From Saccopteryx bilineata (lineage: Eukaryota > Chordata > Mammalia > Chiroptera > Emballonuridae): 64,000 nucleotides of DNA. The notes beneath the pieces are model-generated. The model worked only from the letters and a program-made list of their open reading frames with translations. It was not told the DNA's origin and did not search any database. The stretch lies in contig NC_089493.1 in NCBI RefSeq assembly GCF_036850765.1, positions 131,942,239 through 132,006,238 on the forward strand, read 5' to 3'. Numbering within the stretch: the first letter of the stretch is position 1; each line of letters begins with the position of its first letter. Below are positions 54,537 through 64,000 of the stretch, piece after piece. The translations under genes were made by a program, and so were the position numbers.

Positions 54537-55675
54537 GTCAGCATGGCTTGACATGGAGAGCATTAACCTAAGTGAAATAAGCCAGTCAGAGAAAGGCAAG
54601 TGCCATTTGATTTCCCTTATAGTATATGGAATCTAAAGAACAACATAAAGTAACAAAATAGAAACAGACTCATATAGAGGACATACTGACAGCTGTCAGG
54701 GGTGGGTGTCCCAGTAAAGCTTGAACTCTAAGTGGATCAGGTGTCCCGGATTCGACTTCCCGGTGCAGTGGGACACTCCTGATCAACAGCAGGGCTGGCA
54801 GCCTCTTCGAGACTACTCTTGAGGCGGCTATGAGGAATTTTACTTACTGGTTCTGAGACCAATTGCCACCGGAGGAAAGACATGACCGACACACTAGTAG
54901 CAAGAATCACACAGGCAGTTTATTACTCACAAATCCTTAAGGCGTGCCTGGGTACAGCTTAATGGGGCCCTGTTGGCATGCTCCTCTCAGTTATCCTTGG
55001 TCAGAGAAGCATGGAGACAGTCCATGTTCAATGTTGGAGTCTGGGTGACTACTGCAGCAAGGGGCTCCCTTTGCTTTAGTACCTTAGATTATCACATCAA
55101 ACCACCTTTTTGGGAGTTCTAGCAGGAAGCTCTTTTTATGTTAATCTACAGAAATGTCGCATCAAGCCATTTTTAAGGTGTTCCTAGGGAAGCCACTTTT
55201 TATCTATATATAACTTTGCACACACACTAACTGTGTCTATCATATCTGTACACATTAGATTAATTCCCATCCAGAAGGCTTTTAACATTATATCCTAACT
55301 TATTTCTATATATCTTCCATATTTTTCTATATTTCTATTTATTTAGTTACTATAATACTATATTACTGTAACAGAAGGCCTTGCTTAGATGGATGGAAAA
55401 GTTAAAGGATTAAGCAAAATAAAAAAATAACTCATAGACACAGACAACAGTATAGTGATTACAGGGGAGAGGGAGAGAGAGGGAGAGGGAGGAAGAGACG
55501 GGGAGAGAGGGGGCACAGGGGGCGAGGTGTAAAAGAGAGTAAAGAGGGATACATGGCGATGGAGGAAGACTTGACTTGGGGTGGTGAACACAATATAACA
55601 TACAGATGATGTATCACAGAACTGTAAAACCTATATAATTTTATTAACCAATGTCACCCAATTAATTCACTGAAA
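54537..55675 (+). mobile_element. L1-D: 5'-truncated L1 3' end, split by an LTR
   Basis: Starts in late ORF2 (AAGTGAAATAAGCCAGTCAG), continues in the 3'UTR (GACAGCTGTCAGGGG) to 54706, and resumes at 55374 to AATTTTATTAACCAATGTCA and the end near 55675. GA-rich tract at 55465-55515. Confidence 0.88.
54707..55373 (-). mobile_element. Solo LTR of an endogenous retrovirus-like element
   Basis: 667 bp opening an L1 3'UTR. On the minus strand it runs from TGTTACAGTAATATAG to CTTTACTGGGACA, giving TGT...ACA ends. AATAAA (plus strand TTTATT at 54919-54924) is followed by a typical R-U5 length of about 200 bp. Flanks GTGGG and GAAGG are only partly alike, so the target duplication is weak. No internal viral sequence, as expected for LTR-LTR recombination. 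Confidence 0.75.
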
Positions 55676-55717
55676 AACAGCTCATTGTAAAAATTAAGGT
55701 GATGAATAAACCTTCTA

Positions 55718-55756
55718 GCGAGCGCGCGCGCGCGCGCACACACCCACACACCACCT
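55718..55756. repeat. (GC)n-(CA)n alternating tract
   Basis: Alternating purine-pyrimidine run: GCGCGCGCGCGCGCGC, then CACACACC. Candidate Z-DNA former, 1.1 kb left of the CpG island. Confidence 0.85.
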
Positions 55757-56561
55757 AACTGGCGGGCGTGGGATGGTGTGAGTAGAAGTTGGCAATTACG
55801 GGACACACCTGAAAATGTGCCATTTCACATAGAATTTTTAATAAGGGGTTTGGACTTCTTTGAAGAACGCATTAAGAAAATGCTGCCGAAGAGAAAATTG
55901 TCCATGTTGCACGTTGAAACCGCACGAACATTCTGACTGCATGCAGGGTTGTTATCAGCAGCACAAATAGGTGCAGAAACCAAACTTTTCAGAAACACAA
56001 TCCCTCAAACGTTACAACATGGTCGGCGCAAATGGCACCAAGCACCACCTCTTCCAACCCCAGTCAGCACAGGAAGTGGGTGGGCCACCGTGCAACATCA
56101 CCACGCCTTAAAGGAAATGAGTTGTGTCACCACCTCCGCGAGGGCGGCCTTCCTCCCCTCCCCCAAACGGAAGTCAGAGGCCTCCATTCAGTCGGCCTCA
56201 AATGGAGACAAAACAATTAACAACAGCAAAAGAGTGGAAGGCACCTGTGCTGCGGCCGCCCGCAACGTCGCCTAGCTTACTGACCTGCTGATGACAGAAG
56301 CCGGCAGTGCACAGAGGACAATTCTTTGAGCTCCCTCTTAGACGCATTCACTCTGCGTCGGCGTCTCACAGCTGGACATAAATTCCTCCGCAGTGCTTCA
56401 TTTTTTTTTTTTAATGTCCGTTCTTTCCGTTTATCTACTCTCTTAACCACCTTCTGTTACCGCAATAACACAGACTCGTTTCGGTGAGAAGAGCGCAATA
56501 TTTCGCCTGACCCCTCCAGAGAAACGAAGGGATTATTTTGTCCCAATGCGGCAAAGAGGCC

Positions 56562-56575
56562 TGCGTGATCACGCA
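56562..56575. repeat. Perfect 14-bp palindrome
   Basis: TGCGTGATCACGCA equals its own reverse complement. It lies 20 bp from the ZNF143-like site. Confidence 0.9.
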
Positions 56576-56596
56576 AGCGAGTGGCACGTTCGCAGA

Positions 56597-56615
56597 GCCT
56601 TCTGGGGGATGTAGT
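56597..56615 (-). promoter_or_regulatory. ZNF143-like binding site
   Basis: The minus strand reads ACTACATCCCCCAGAAGGC, close to the ZNF143/SBS pattern ACTACAATTCCCAGAATGC. Such sites mark CpG-island and often bidirectional promoters. Confidence 0.55.
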
Positions 56616-56734
56616 GTTTTTCACTGCTGTAGGCCTTCGGGGAATATTGGGACTGACATTGGCGACTACTGTCTACTGGCGCCTCTGAGAACGCAAGTTC
56701 TGTGTTCCACGGCAGGCTGACCGAGGGTCTAGGG

Positions 56735-56778
56735 CAGTGGTCGGCAAACTCAGTCAACAGATCCAAATATTAACACCC
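56735..56778 (+). mobile_element. hAT fragment, CAGTGGTC(A/G)GCAAACT family
   Basis: CAGTGGTCGGCAAACTCAGT then a short interior (AAATATTAACAC). The remainder is missing. Confidence 0.65.
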
Positions 56779-56849
56779 AAACGGGCCAACACAGAATATC
56801 CCTTCTCAGGAACTTGATTGAACTGAAGTTTCCCTCCACCTCGCCCCGG

Positions 56850-57960
56850 GTTCTAGTCGTCTCGCCCTCCTGAGCCAATCAGAAGCCCGCTAGGTTTCAC
56901 CCCATTGGGGTAGGAACGCGAGAGGCGGAGCCCAACGACTGCTTCCGCGAAGCGGAGGGAGAGTCGCGTGCGCGTGCACGCTCGTTCCTGCAGGAGCTGT
57001 GCGGTGCACGCGCGCGGGTGGGCGGGGCGCACGGGCGGAGGGCGCCGGGCGGCCTGGCGGCCGGGAGCGCGCGCTCGACGCGGCGAGGTCGAGGAGTTAG
57101 TTACTTGTGTCAGTAGCTCGGCTGCTGTGGCCACGGTGACCAGGTAGGGGACGGGACGGCGGCAGATGGTAGTCACCTCGGCAGCATGTTCGCCCCTCAG
57201 ATAACGGTCTGCAGGGCTGCCCGCGTTGGATCCGTTCTTTGCTTTCGCGCCGGGCTGTGGGACCGGGTCGTCGCGGGGTGAGGGCGTTGACCCGGCGGGC
57301 GCGGGGAGACGCGGGGGCTGGGGCGGCCGGCGGGTGCGAGCTCTCCGGCTCCCGCCACCCCGCGCCCCTGAGTCCCCGGACCTTGCCGCCCCGCACTGCA
57401 CCGCCTTCCCCAGCTCCCGCCGCCGTCTTCTCTTCCTCCGGCGGCGGCCCCGGCAGCCCGGCGCCCCCCAGAGGAGGGAAAGTTGGCCGTGGCGCCGGGG
57501 GACGGCCCGGGCGCGGCCGGGAGGCTGCGGGGAAGCGCAGGCTGGGGGAGCCGGCGCAGGGAGGGCAAGACGGGAAGGGCTCCTCACGCTCCCGCTAAGT
57601 CTGCGCGGCGTCCGGCCCCGCTCCCCCAGCACCCCGAGCCCCCGGCGCAGACGGAGCCCGGCCCTCTTCGCTTGTTGGCTGCGGGCTGCGGCCGGGTGGT
57701 GTGGGGAGTGTGCTGAGGCGGCTGGTCCGTGGGTCCGTGCGCTTCCCCAGCGCCCTTGACCGGTCCGAAGAACTGCCGGCTGCGCCGCCGCCCCCGTCAC
57801 CCCTGCGCCCCCCTCGTCCCCGCAGCCCGCACCGCCCGTCGGACAGCTGCTTTCGCCTTTCTTCCTGTGACGGCCTTGGAGACTGCCGTGAGCAGCGGGG
57901 AGGAGGGTCACTCCCACCCTGAGATGCTACTTTCTTTCAATCGTCGTTATTTTTAAGGTC
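56850..57960 (+). promoter_or_regulatory. CpG island, likely host gene promoter and first exon
   Basis: About 1.1 kb with very high G+C and frequent CpG in a 40% GC setting. CCAAT at about 56874 (GAGCCAATCAG), ATTGG at about 56904, alternating GCGTGCGCGTGCACG at about 56968 (NRF1-like), and GC boxes (GGGTGGGCGGGGCGCAC at about 57015). The order CCAAT, NRF1-like, GC-box suggests rightward transcription starting near 57060. No CpG-poor repeats inside, as expected for a protected promoter. The gene is not identified. Confidence 0.82.
57060..57143 (+). other. Candidate noncoding first exon
   Basis: Downstream of the CCAAT and GC-box cluster, GACCAG at 57138-57143 is followed by GTAGGGG, a plausible splice donor. 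A second donor-like GGGTGAGG lies at about 57277. No ATG with a convincing long frame links to either. Everything to the right would be intron 1. Speculative without RNA evidence. Confidence 0.3.
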
Positions 57961-58737
57961 CCAGAGTAGGAGTTTGAGCGTCATGGAATGGAGCTGTAGG
58001 AAGGCTGGTGTTGAGTTAAAGGGAAATTAGATTTCATCTTTATTGGCTTTGCTGTAGAAAACCTAATGCATTTTTCTCCTGCCTCCGTGAAACGTGTTAA
58101 GAGTATGCGTGGAGTGAAATCTTTGGAGACTTACATAAAGGCTATTTTTTAGGCGATTGGGTGATGTATGTCAGCTTTTAGCTAAATTGGAGTTGCTTTC
58201 CATCCGATTTGAGGATTCTGTTCAGTGCCCACCTACTGATTTTTGTTGAGGCGTAAAGTCTTTTTTTCCTGATAAATGGAATGATGTAGCAGTCAGTGTG
58301 TGTTGTCGAAGAACCCTTACTGCTCTCTGCAGCGTGATGGTGAAAGCACTAGCAGCCTGGGATCCCCCTCTACACTATGGCTTCTCCTGTAGTCTCAGCG
58401 TTTCCAAACAGCTCAATTCCGTCTACCGTAATTATTTTTCAAGTGCCGGGCGCTTCCCTTCGGTGACTCGTTTAGTAAACTGTAATGGCAGGTATGGCAC
58501 ATTTTCTTGGCTTCAGATGGGGAGTTGAAGCCTTAGCCCAGACATTAGCAGCTAACAATGGAAGCAGTTCCTACCATTGCTGGTGAGTTTTGGCTATGAC
58601 CAATGCACAAGCTATGTGAAAAAACAAACATCTTTCCATAGCTGTCAGGAGTGAAGAGGTGGAGGAAATAGTTTATCATGCCTTTATTTTGGAGACTAAC
58701 ATGAGTATATTAGCTGAGGAAAAAAATGTCAGATTAT
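57961..58737. other. Noncoding DNA, probable intron
   Basis: Composition drops to genome-like levels after the island. A 76-codon frame at 58298-58528 has no recognisable domain. Confidence 0.5.
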
Positions 58738-58750
58738 TTTCTTTAAAGTT

Positions 58751-59130
58751 GGGGTTTTTTTTGCATGATATATATTTTTAAATTTTATTTATTTGTTTGT
58801 TTTTTACAGAGACAGAGTGAGTCAGAGAGAAAGATAGACAGGGACAGACAGACAGAACAGAGAGAGATGAGAAGCATCAATTATTAGTTTTTCATTGCGC
58901 GTTGCAACACCTTAGTTGTTTATTGATTGCTTTCAAATATGTGCCTTGACTGCGGGCCTTCAGCAGACTGAGTAACCCTTTGCTGGAGCCAGCGACCTTG
59001 GGTTCAAGTTGGTGGGCTTTTGGTCAAACCAGATGAGCCCACACTCAAGCTGGCGACCTTGGGGTCTCGAACCTGGGTCCTCTGCATCCCAGTCTGACGC
59101 TTTATCCACTGCGCCACCGCCTGGTCAGGC
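58751..59130 (-). mobile_element. tRNA-derived SINE, class 3
   Basis: Full minus-strand copy, head end GCCACCGCCTGGTCAGGC. 12-bp target duplication TTCTTTAAAGTT at about 58739-58750 and 59131-59142. Contains a small extra GCGTTGC in the ATTGCGCGTTGCAACAC block. Confidence 0.93.
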
Positions 59131-59377
59131 TTCTTTAAAGTTTTTGATGTGTGGTCTCCCTCTCCATCACCTACCCCCCATTAAGGGGGATGACATTTGT
59201 GTTTGGCTGGGTTCCAGGATGAGAAGAAAAGTTTTGGTGAAAGGAAATGTTAAGATTGCTTTGAACTGCTATGATACCATGACTATTCATTTTATTTAGT
59301 GACTGTACAGAGAAAATTTCTTGATAATTTTTGTACCCATTAACATTCTGTTGGAATTCATTAAGAGTCTGCTCTGA

Positions 59378-59762
59378 GCCCTGGCCAGTCGGCTCAGCGG
59401 TAGAGCGTCGGCCTAGCGTGCGGAAGACCCGGGTTCGATTCCCGGCCAGGGCACACAGGAGAAGCGCCCATTTGCTTCTCCACCCCTCCGCCGGCTTTCC
59501 TCTCTGTCTCTCTCTTCCCCTCCCGCAGCCAAGGCTCCATTGGAGCAAAGATGGCCCAGGCGCTGGGGATGGCTCTGTGGCCTCTGCCTCAGGCGCTTGA
59601 GTGGCTCTGGTCGCAACATGGCCAGAGCATCTCCCCCTGGTGAGCAGAGCATCGCCCCTGGTGGGCGTGCCGGGTGGATCCCGGTCGGGCGCATGCGGGA
59701 GTCTGTCTGACTGTCTCTCCCTGTTTCCAGCTTCAGAAAAAAATGAAAAAAAAAAAAAAAAA
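59378..59762 (+). mobile_element. Ves-type SINE, class 1, young
   Basis: Complete copy. 15-bp target duplication AAGAGTCTGCTCTGA / AAGAGTCTGCTGTGA at 59363-59377 and 59763-59777. Confidence 0.95.
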
Positions 59763-59841
59763 AAGAGTCTGCTGTGAGGATCATAAAGAAATAATGCCAC
59801 TTCGTAACTGTTCCCAACAATCATATTAAGAAATTGTTCTT

Positions 59842-59852
59842 AAAAAAAAAAA
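59842..59852 (+). mobile_element. Poly(A)-only insertion flanked by a target duplication
   Basis: The 14-bp AAGAAATTGTTCTT occurs at 59828-59841 and again at 59853-59866, with nothing but A between. This fits a retrotransposition event that copied only the poly(A) tail. A simple tandem duplication with later A slippage is the alternative. Confidence 0.6.
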
Positions 59853-59957
59853 AAGAAATTGTTCTTGGGTTGTGTTTTTATGTGTATTCATATAAACATT
59901 TATCTTTGCACATTTATGGTAATGTAAGTATCTGAGAGCTTAAAAACTTTTATTTGC

Positions 59958-60357
59958 GGCTCTGGCCGGTTGGCTCAGTGGTAGAGCGTTGGCCTGGCGT
60001 GCAGAAGTCCCAGGTTCGATTCCCGGCCAGGGCACACAGGAGAAGCGCCCATCTGCTTCTCCACCCTCCCCTTCTCCTTCCTCTCTGTCTCTCTCTTCCC
60101 ATCCCGCAGCGAGGCTCCATTGGAGCAAAGATGGCCCGGGCGTTGGAGATGGCTCCTTGGCCTCTGCCCCAGGCGCTAGAGTGGCTCTGGTTGCAACAGA
60201 ACAACGCCCGGAGGGGCAGAGCATAGCCCCCTGGTGGGCAGAGCATCGCCCCTGGTGGGCATGCCGGGTGGATCCCTGTCGGGCGAATTCGGGAGTCTGT
60301 CTGACTGTCTCTCCCCATTTCCAGCTTCAGAAAAATTTAAAAAAAAAAAAAAAAAAG
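59958..60357 (+). mobile_element. Ves-type SINE, class 1
   Basis: Complete copy with 17-bp target duplication TAAAAACTTTTATTTGC at 59941-59957 and, with one extra A, 60359-60376. Diagnostic changes (CCCCTTCTCC, GGAGGGGCAGAGCATAG) group it with the copies at 10843 and 21370. Confidence 0.95.
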
Positions 60358-60376
60358 ATAAAAAACTTTTATTTGC

Positions 60377-60748
60377 TTGTTTGTGTACATGTTTTTTAAC
60401 ATACAGCTGTGCCAACATTTTCCAAATAAGCATCAGCTATAAATTCATGCTCTGGCACATTTCACATAATAACTCTACTAAATTGCTCCATGGTGAAGCA
60501 TCATGAGACTAGTATTTTTTCATGAGAGAGATATTTAACTGTAATGATATGCTGTTTGAGTGAGACAGGTGCTGGGCTCTACCTCTTTGTGTCAGAACCT
60601 GTGAAATCATACTGTTTTGTTGGAAGGGTTGTTCAAGTAATTTAGGAACCAAACTGTGGCCCCTGGCATGCCAAGTATGAATTCATGGGTCCTTATCACT
60701 GCTGCAGATTTCTCTTTTCCAGATGAGAGGCATGTGTGTATGTGATGA
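60377..60748. other. Noncoding DNA
   Basis: No gene recognised. Confidence 0.45.
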
Positions 60749-61240
60749 ACTTTTTTTTTTCTTTTTTTTATTTAAATGAATTTATTGGGGTGACATTGGT
60801 TAATAAAATTATGTAGGTTTCCAGTGCAGAGTTCTGTAATACAGTGGTTCCCCAACCCCCGGGCTGCGGACCAGTACCAGTCCGCGGGCCATTTGGTACC
60901 AGTCCGCAGAGAAAGAATAAATAACTTACATTATTTCCGCTTTATTTATATTGAAGTCTGAACGATGTTTTATTTTTAAAAAATGACCAGATTCCCTCTG
61001 TTACATCCGTCTAAGACTCAATCTTGACGCTTGTCTTGGTCATGTGACACTCTAAAGGCCGGTCTGTGAAAATATTTTCTGACATTAAAACGGTCTGTGG
61101 CCCAAAAAAGGTTGGGGACCACTGCTGTAATACATCATCTGTATATTGTGTGTTCACCACCCCAAGCTTTATTTTCTCATTGCTGTTCTCTACTGTAATT
61201 TCTACTCCCCACTGCCACCCCAGTCCTTTCATTACTAGAG
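60749..61240 (-). mobile_element. L1 3' end, reverse, split by a hAT
   Basis: Poly(T), then AATTTATTGGGGTGACATTGG and TTAATAAAATTATGTAGG, the reverse of the L1 3' end seen at 55640. After the hAT it continues with TACATCATCTGTATATTGTG and GTGTTCACCACCCCAAGC. Confidence 0.85.
60842..61124 (+). mobile_element. Non-autonomous hAT element, CAGTGGTTCCCCAACC family
   Basis: Ends CAGTGGTTCCCCAACCCCCG and AAGGTTGGGGACCACTG. Exact 8-bp target duplication CTGTAATA at 60834-60841 and 61125-61132, inside the L1. Confidence 0.94.
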
Positions 61241-61656
61241 AGCTCTTGGGACTGTCTAGGCTTCTTCATTGCTGGTTTGTTTTCCTTGGGGAAATTCTAG
61301 TAACTTTCAGTCCAGGATTAGATAGTTCACATTTGTTTGACAAATATTTGGAGTGCCTTTTAAGTGGTGGACATGGTGGTAGGCCCTGAGTACATGTAGA
61401 ATTATATCCCTTTTTACAAGGAGCATATAGTTTAGTAGAAGACAACTGATAATAATTACAACTTGGTGTGTTCTATGACATCGATAAGCAGACTCTTATG
61501 GATGGAAGCAGAGAAGAGGAGGGGTACTTGACCAGGACTTGGGTTCTTGGGGGTAGGGAAATGTCCTGAAATACATTGTAGTGGGATACTTAAGTTAATC
61601 TTCAAAAATACATAGGAGTTACCTAGGGTCAGGAAGAGGGAAAGGACATTTTAGAC

Positions 61657-61944
61657 CAGTGCTGTCCTATAAAAGTATAAGTCAAATGTACAGTCACATA
61701 TGTATTTAAGTTACTTTTAGTAACTACATTAAAAGTAAAAGGTTAATTTTAGTAATGTATTTTATTTAACTTGATACATCATTTCAACATATGATCAACT
61801 TAAAGTATTACTGAGATAGTTGATGTTTGCTTTTTAATACTAAGTCCTCAGAATTTGGTATGTTTTTACGTTTATACAACGTCTCAATTTGGACTAGTCG
61901 CATTCAAGGACTGGGTATTCAGTAGCCGCAGGTGAACAGCACAG
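61657..61944 (+). mobile_element. Ancient hAT element (MER5/Charlie-like)
   Basis: Ends CAGTGCTGTCCTAT and GAACAGCACAG are imperfect inverted repeats. Flanks TTTTAGAC and TTTTAGAA are an almost perfect 8-bp target duplication. The interior has the AGTAACTACATTAAAAGTAA block typical of this group. Confidence 0.75.
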
Positions 61945-62560
61945 TTTTAGAACAGGGGCTGATAAATTGGTAAGAAACCAAATCACTGATGCCTTGTGAA
62001 CTGAGCTAAGGAGCTTTCATTTTATCTTGAAGGCTGTGAAATTTAGTGGGGAAAAATTATACTATGATAGAATCAGGTTTGTATCTTAGACCTATCATTG
62101 GCTGTGAGTGAATTCTGGATAGAGGGGCGAAACTGGAAGCAAGACCAGTGAGGAAGCCATTCATGGTGAGACATGATGAGGGATGTAGAAGAGGGGGTTA
62201 AATGTATGAGAGATTTAGGAAGTATTATCAACAGAACGGAGTAAATAATCAGATTATGGAGTTGAATAGAATGAAGATTTAGGATGATTTCCACATGTCT
62301 GTTGTGAGCTACTGAATGGGGCAGGCAAGTGAAGAGAAGCCAACTATCTGTGTCAGATAGATCAAAGAGGAAAAAGGGAAACTATGAGAGATTTGACATA
62401 GAAACTGAGGGAGAATAACGCATGGACTAGGAGTGATCAGCGTTGTTTCCTGCCATGAAAAGACCAAGTAAGATAAAGACTTGATTAAGATGTCATTTGA
62501 AGGGCTGGAAAAGTGAATAACAAGTTAGAAGTGTAGCTAATTGATTGGAATACAGTATTT
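61945..62560 (+). mobile_element. Ancient mammalian interspersed repeat (L2-like, tentative)
   Basis: Ordered text such as GAGCTTTCATTTTATCTTGA, TGAGGAAGCCATTCATGG, GATAGATCAAAGAGG and AGTAAGATAAAGACTTGATT resembles a long, old, widely dispersed mammalian repeat. Family call is uncertain. Confidence 0.45.
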
Positions 62561-63109
62561 TCAACAAAAGACTGAAAAGAAAGAGCATAGGTGGAGGATG
62601 GGAGATGCAGGAGATTTAGAAACCTTTACCTGCTTCCCCTGTTTTTAAGTTAAGAGTTTGGGGCATGTTTATGTGGGATTGGAAAGAACCAGTGAAGGGG
62701 AGAAATTGAACCTGCAAAGGGAGAGAATGGGAGAGGGAGAGGGGGAAACAGGTGATGGATCGAGCTGAGGATTTGGAGGTAATAGGAGGGCATGGGTTCC
62801 AATGCATAGGTAGAGAAATTGGCCTTGGGTAGGAAGTAGTTTTTCTTTTCCAGTGAGCAGAAAGGAAGGTGAAACTGGAGGCAGTGTCAATAAGTTTGTA
62901 AATAACTGACAGGCAGGAAGGAGAATGAATTATCTATTAGTTTTGAGTACTTGCTATGAGTGAAGGGGAACATGGTGGAATATGGACGGAGTCTTAAAAA
63001 GAATGTAAGTTTATAACAGCTTTTAAGCAAGTGGAGTGGGGGGAGAGGCATGGGTGTAGACTGCATGACTAGGAAAATAAAAAGGGACTGTTAAGCAGTA
63101 TTGAGGATC
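62561..63109. other. Noncoding DNA, probable intron
   Basis: GA-rich, no gene recognised. The minus-strand 63 and 73-codon frames have no domain. Confidence 0.45.
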
Positions 63110-63117
63110 TGTTAGAG

Positions 63118-63444
63118 CAGGGGTCCCCAAACTACGGCCCGCGGGCCACATGCGGCCCCCTGAGGCCATTTATCTGGCCCCTGCTGCACTTCCAGAAGGG
63201 GCACCTCTTTCATTGGTAGTCAGTGAGAGGAGCATAGTTCCCATTGAAATACTGGTCAACTTGATTTAAATTTACTTGTTCTTTATTTTAAATATTGTAT
63301 TTGTTCCCATTTTGTTTTCTTACTTTAAAATAAGATATGTGCAGTGTGCATAAGGATTTGTTCATAGTTTTTTTATAGTCTGGTCCTCCAATGGTTTGAG
63401 GGACAGTGAACTGGCCCCCTGTGTAAAAAGTTTGGGGACCCCTG
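63118..63444 (-). mobile_element. Non-autonomous hAT element, CAGGGGTCCCCAAACT family, reverse
   Basis: Same family as 711 and 53818 but in reverse. Exact 8-bp target duplication TGTTAGAG at 63110-63117 and 63445-63452. Confidence 0.95.
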
Positions 63445-63452
63445 TGTTAGAG

Positions 63453-63819
63453 GTTGTAGACCTTGTACCAGTTGTGTGGTTGGCATCCTCTAGCAGTGAT
63501 TACCCTGGGTGTAACTGAAGAAACTCACAAGGACTCATAAGGTAGGTACTGCTTATTTTCCTTGATGTAAGATGAACAGCTGGGGCCTAGGCTGTTTACC
63601 ACTACTTTACAGATTCCTGCTTGGTAGAAATATTTGAAGAACAGGTGGTTGAGGGAATTAATGATATTGAAGATTGCCTGAAATGAAGAACTTTGGAGTC
63701 CAGCCTAGATCATGAGCAGGAAGACTGGAAGGGGTAATTAAATCAGGAAAATGAAGGGCATGAAAGGCTAGAGGTTAGTGTGAAGCTGAAGAGCTCACTT
63801 GTGAGGAGGAAGCAATAAT
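63453..63819. other. Noncoding DNA, probable intron
   Basis: No gene or clear repeat recognised. Confidence 0.45.
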
Positions 63820-64000
63820 ATTAGCTTTTATTTATAGAGTATTTCTTGGTGCTAGACACTTTGCTGCCTTATTTCTCATCATGACACTATCTTTAAAAGG
63901 TTATTAACCTTATAGTCCTTCCTTTGTCATTCTTCTTCAGATGAAGAAACTGAGGATTAACATGTCTAGAGACAAACACTATCAAGTGATGGAGCCAGGA
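63820..64000 (-). mobile_element. MIR SINE (ancient), reverse, cut by window end
   Basis: TTTATTTATAGAGTATTTCTT, GTGCTAGACACTTTGCTGCC and CAGATGAAGAAACTGAGGAT follow the reverse MIR order, including the near-invariant AGATGAAGAAACTGAGG. Confidence 0.8.

Larger units (their letters stand above)
55760..56733. promoter_or_regulatory. GC-elevated region upstream of CpG island, possible divergent promoter
   Basis: Moderately CpG-rich with CCAAT (56543) and ATTGG (about 56656), a ZNF143-like site, a perfect 14-bp palindrome and GGAAGT (56168). No coding gene recognised. A 108-codon frame at 55949-56275 has no known domain. The features suit a bidirectional promoter with a minus-strand transcript, which is inference. 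Confidence 0.4.

Noticed and set aside
55949..56275. 108-codon plus-strand frame near the CpG island
   Set aside because: No recognisable domain, no splice context and composition like the surrounding noncoding DNA.
56853..57917. 354-codon open frame on the minus strand of the CpG island
   Set aside because: It is rich in Arg, Pro, Gly and Ala with no domain, and overlapping long frames occur on both strands. This is what GC-rich DNA with few stop codons gives. A real coding exon cannot be excluded but is not supported.
59171..59824. 217-codon minus-strand frame and similar frames over Ves copies
   Set aside because: They translate the antisense of Ves SINEs. The same peptide text appears at every Ves copy, so it is repeat-derived.

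Overview
The window is nuclear DNA from a bat (Chiroptera). The main evidence is the density of tRNA-derived SINEs of the bat Ves type and its relatives, more than 35 copies in 64 kb. They occur with young-looking L1 LINEs and many DNA transposons (hAT, including a SPIN-type element, mariner and Tigger), a load known from bats. Genus cannot be set from sequence alone. I see no intact cellular protein-coding gene, no CRISPR array and no functional tRNA or rRNA gene. The RNA-like signals are SINE heads, and the recognisable proteins are broken transposon proteins.

Layout: 1-9 kb is noncoding DNA with SINEs, two hAT MITEs, a candidate LTR promoter on the minus strand and a large compound TTCC satellite. 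9.38-24.95 kb is one nested locus. An older L1 (L1-A) was split by a nearly full-length younger L1 (L1-B, 11354-19170) and by four SINEs. L1-B has a 5'UTR with ~240-bp tandem monomers, an ORF1 with two TGA stops and an in-frame AAC run, and a full-length but frameshifted ORF2. 25.4-26.6 kb is a hAT transposon with a decayed transposase C-terminus and a perfect 8-bp target duplication. 27-30.6 kb holds a 5'-truncated L1 and an older L1. 30.9-32.4 kb holds two candidate solo LTRs. 33.9-34.5 kb is an internally deleted mariner with unusually long inverted repeats. 34.5-50 kb is SINE-rich, with MIRs, a hAT nested in another hAT (41.5-42.0 kb) and a SPIN-type element that looks like a head-to-tail dimer (44.2-44.5 kb). 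50.2-53.1 kb is a Tigger element that landed inside a SINE and was then hit by two more SINEs. 54.5-55.7 kb is an L1 3' end split by a solo LTR.

55.7-58 kb is the only likely host regulatory region. It is a GC- and CpG-dense island (about 56850-57960) with CCAAT, GC-box and NRF1-like motifs, next to a ZNF143-like site and a perfect palindrome. It probably marks the 5' end of a host gene transcribed to the right, with the remainder of the window as first intron, and possibly a divergent promoter. The gene cannot be named.

The interest lies in insertion history. Many elements keep exact target-site duplications, so relative ages of SINE, L1, hAT, mariner and Tigger activity can be read from the nesting. 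I did not find a convincing new multi-gene system. The most unusual items are the tandem-monomer L1 promoter, the dimeric SPIN-type element, the long-TIR mariner, the lineage-specific Tigger insertion and an insertion that appears to consist only of poly(A).
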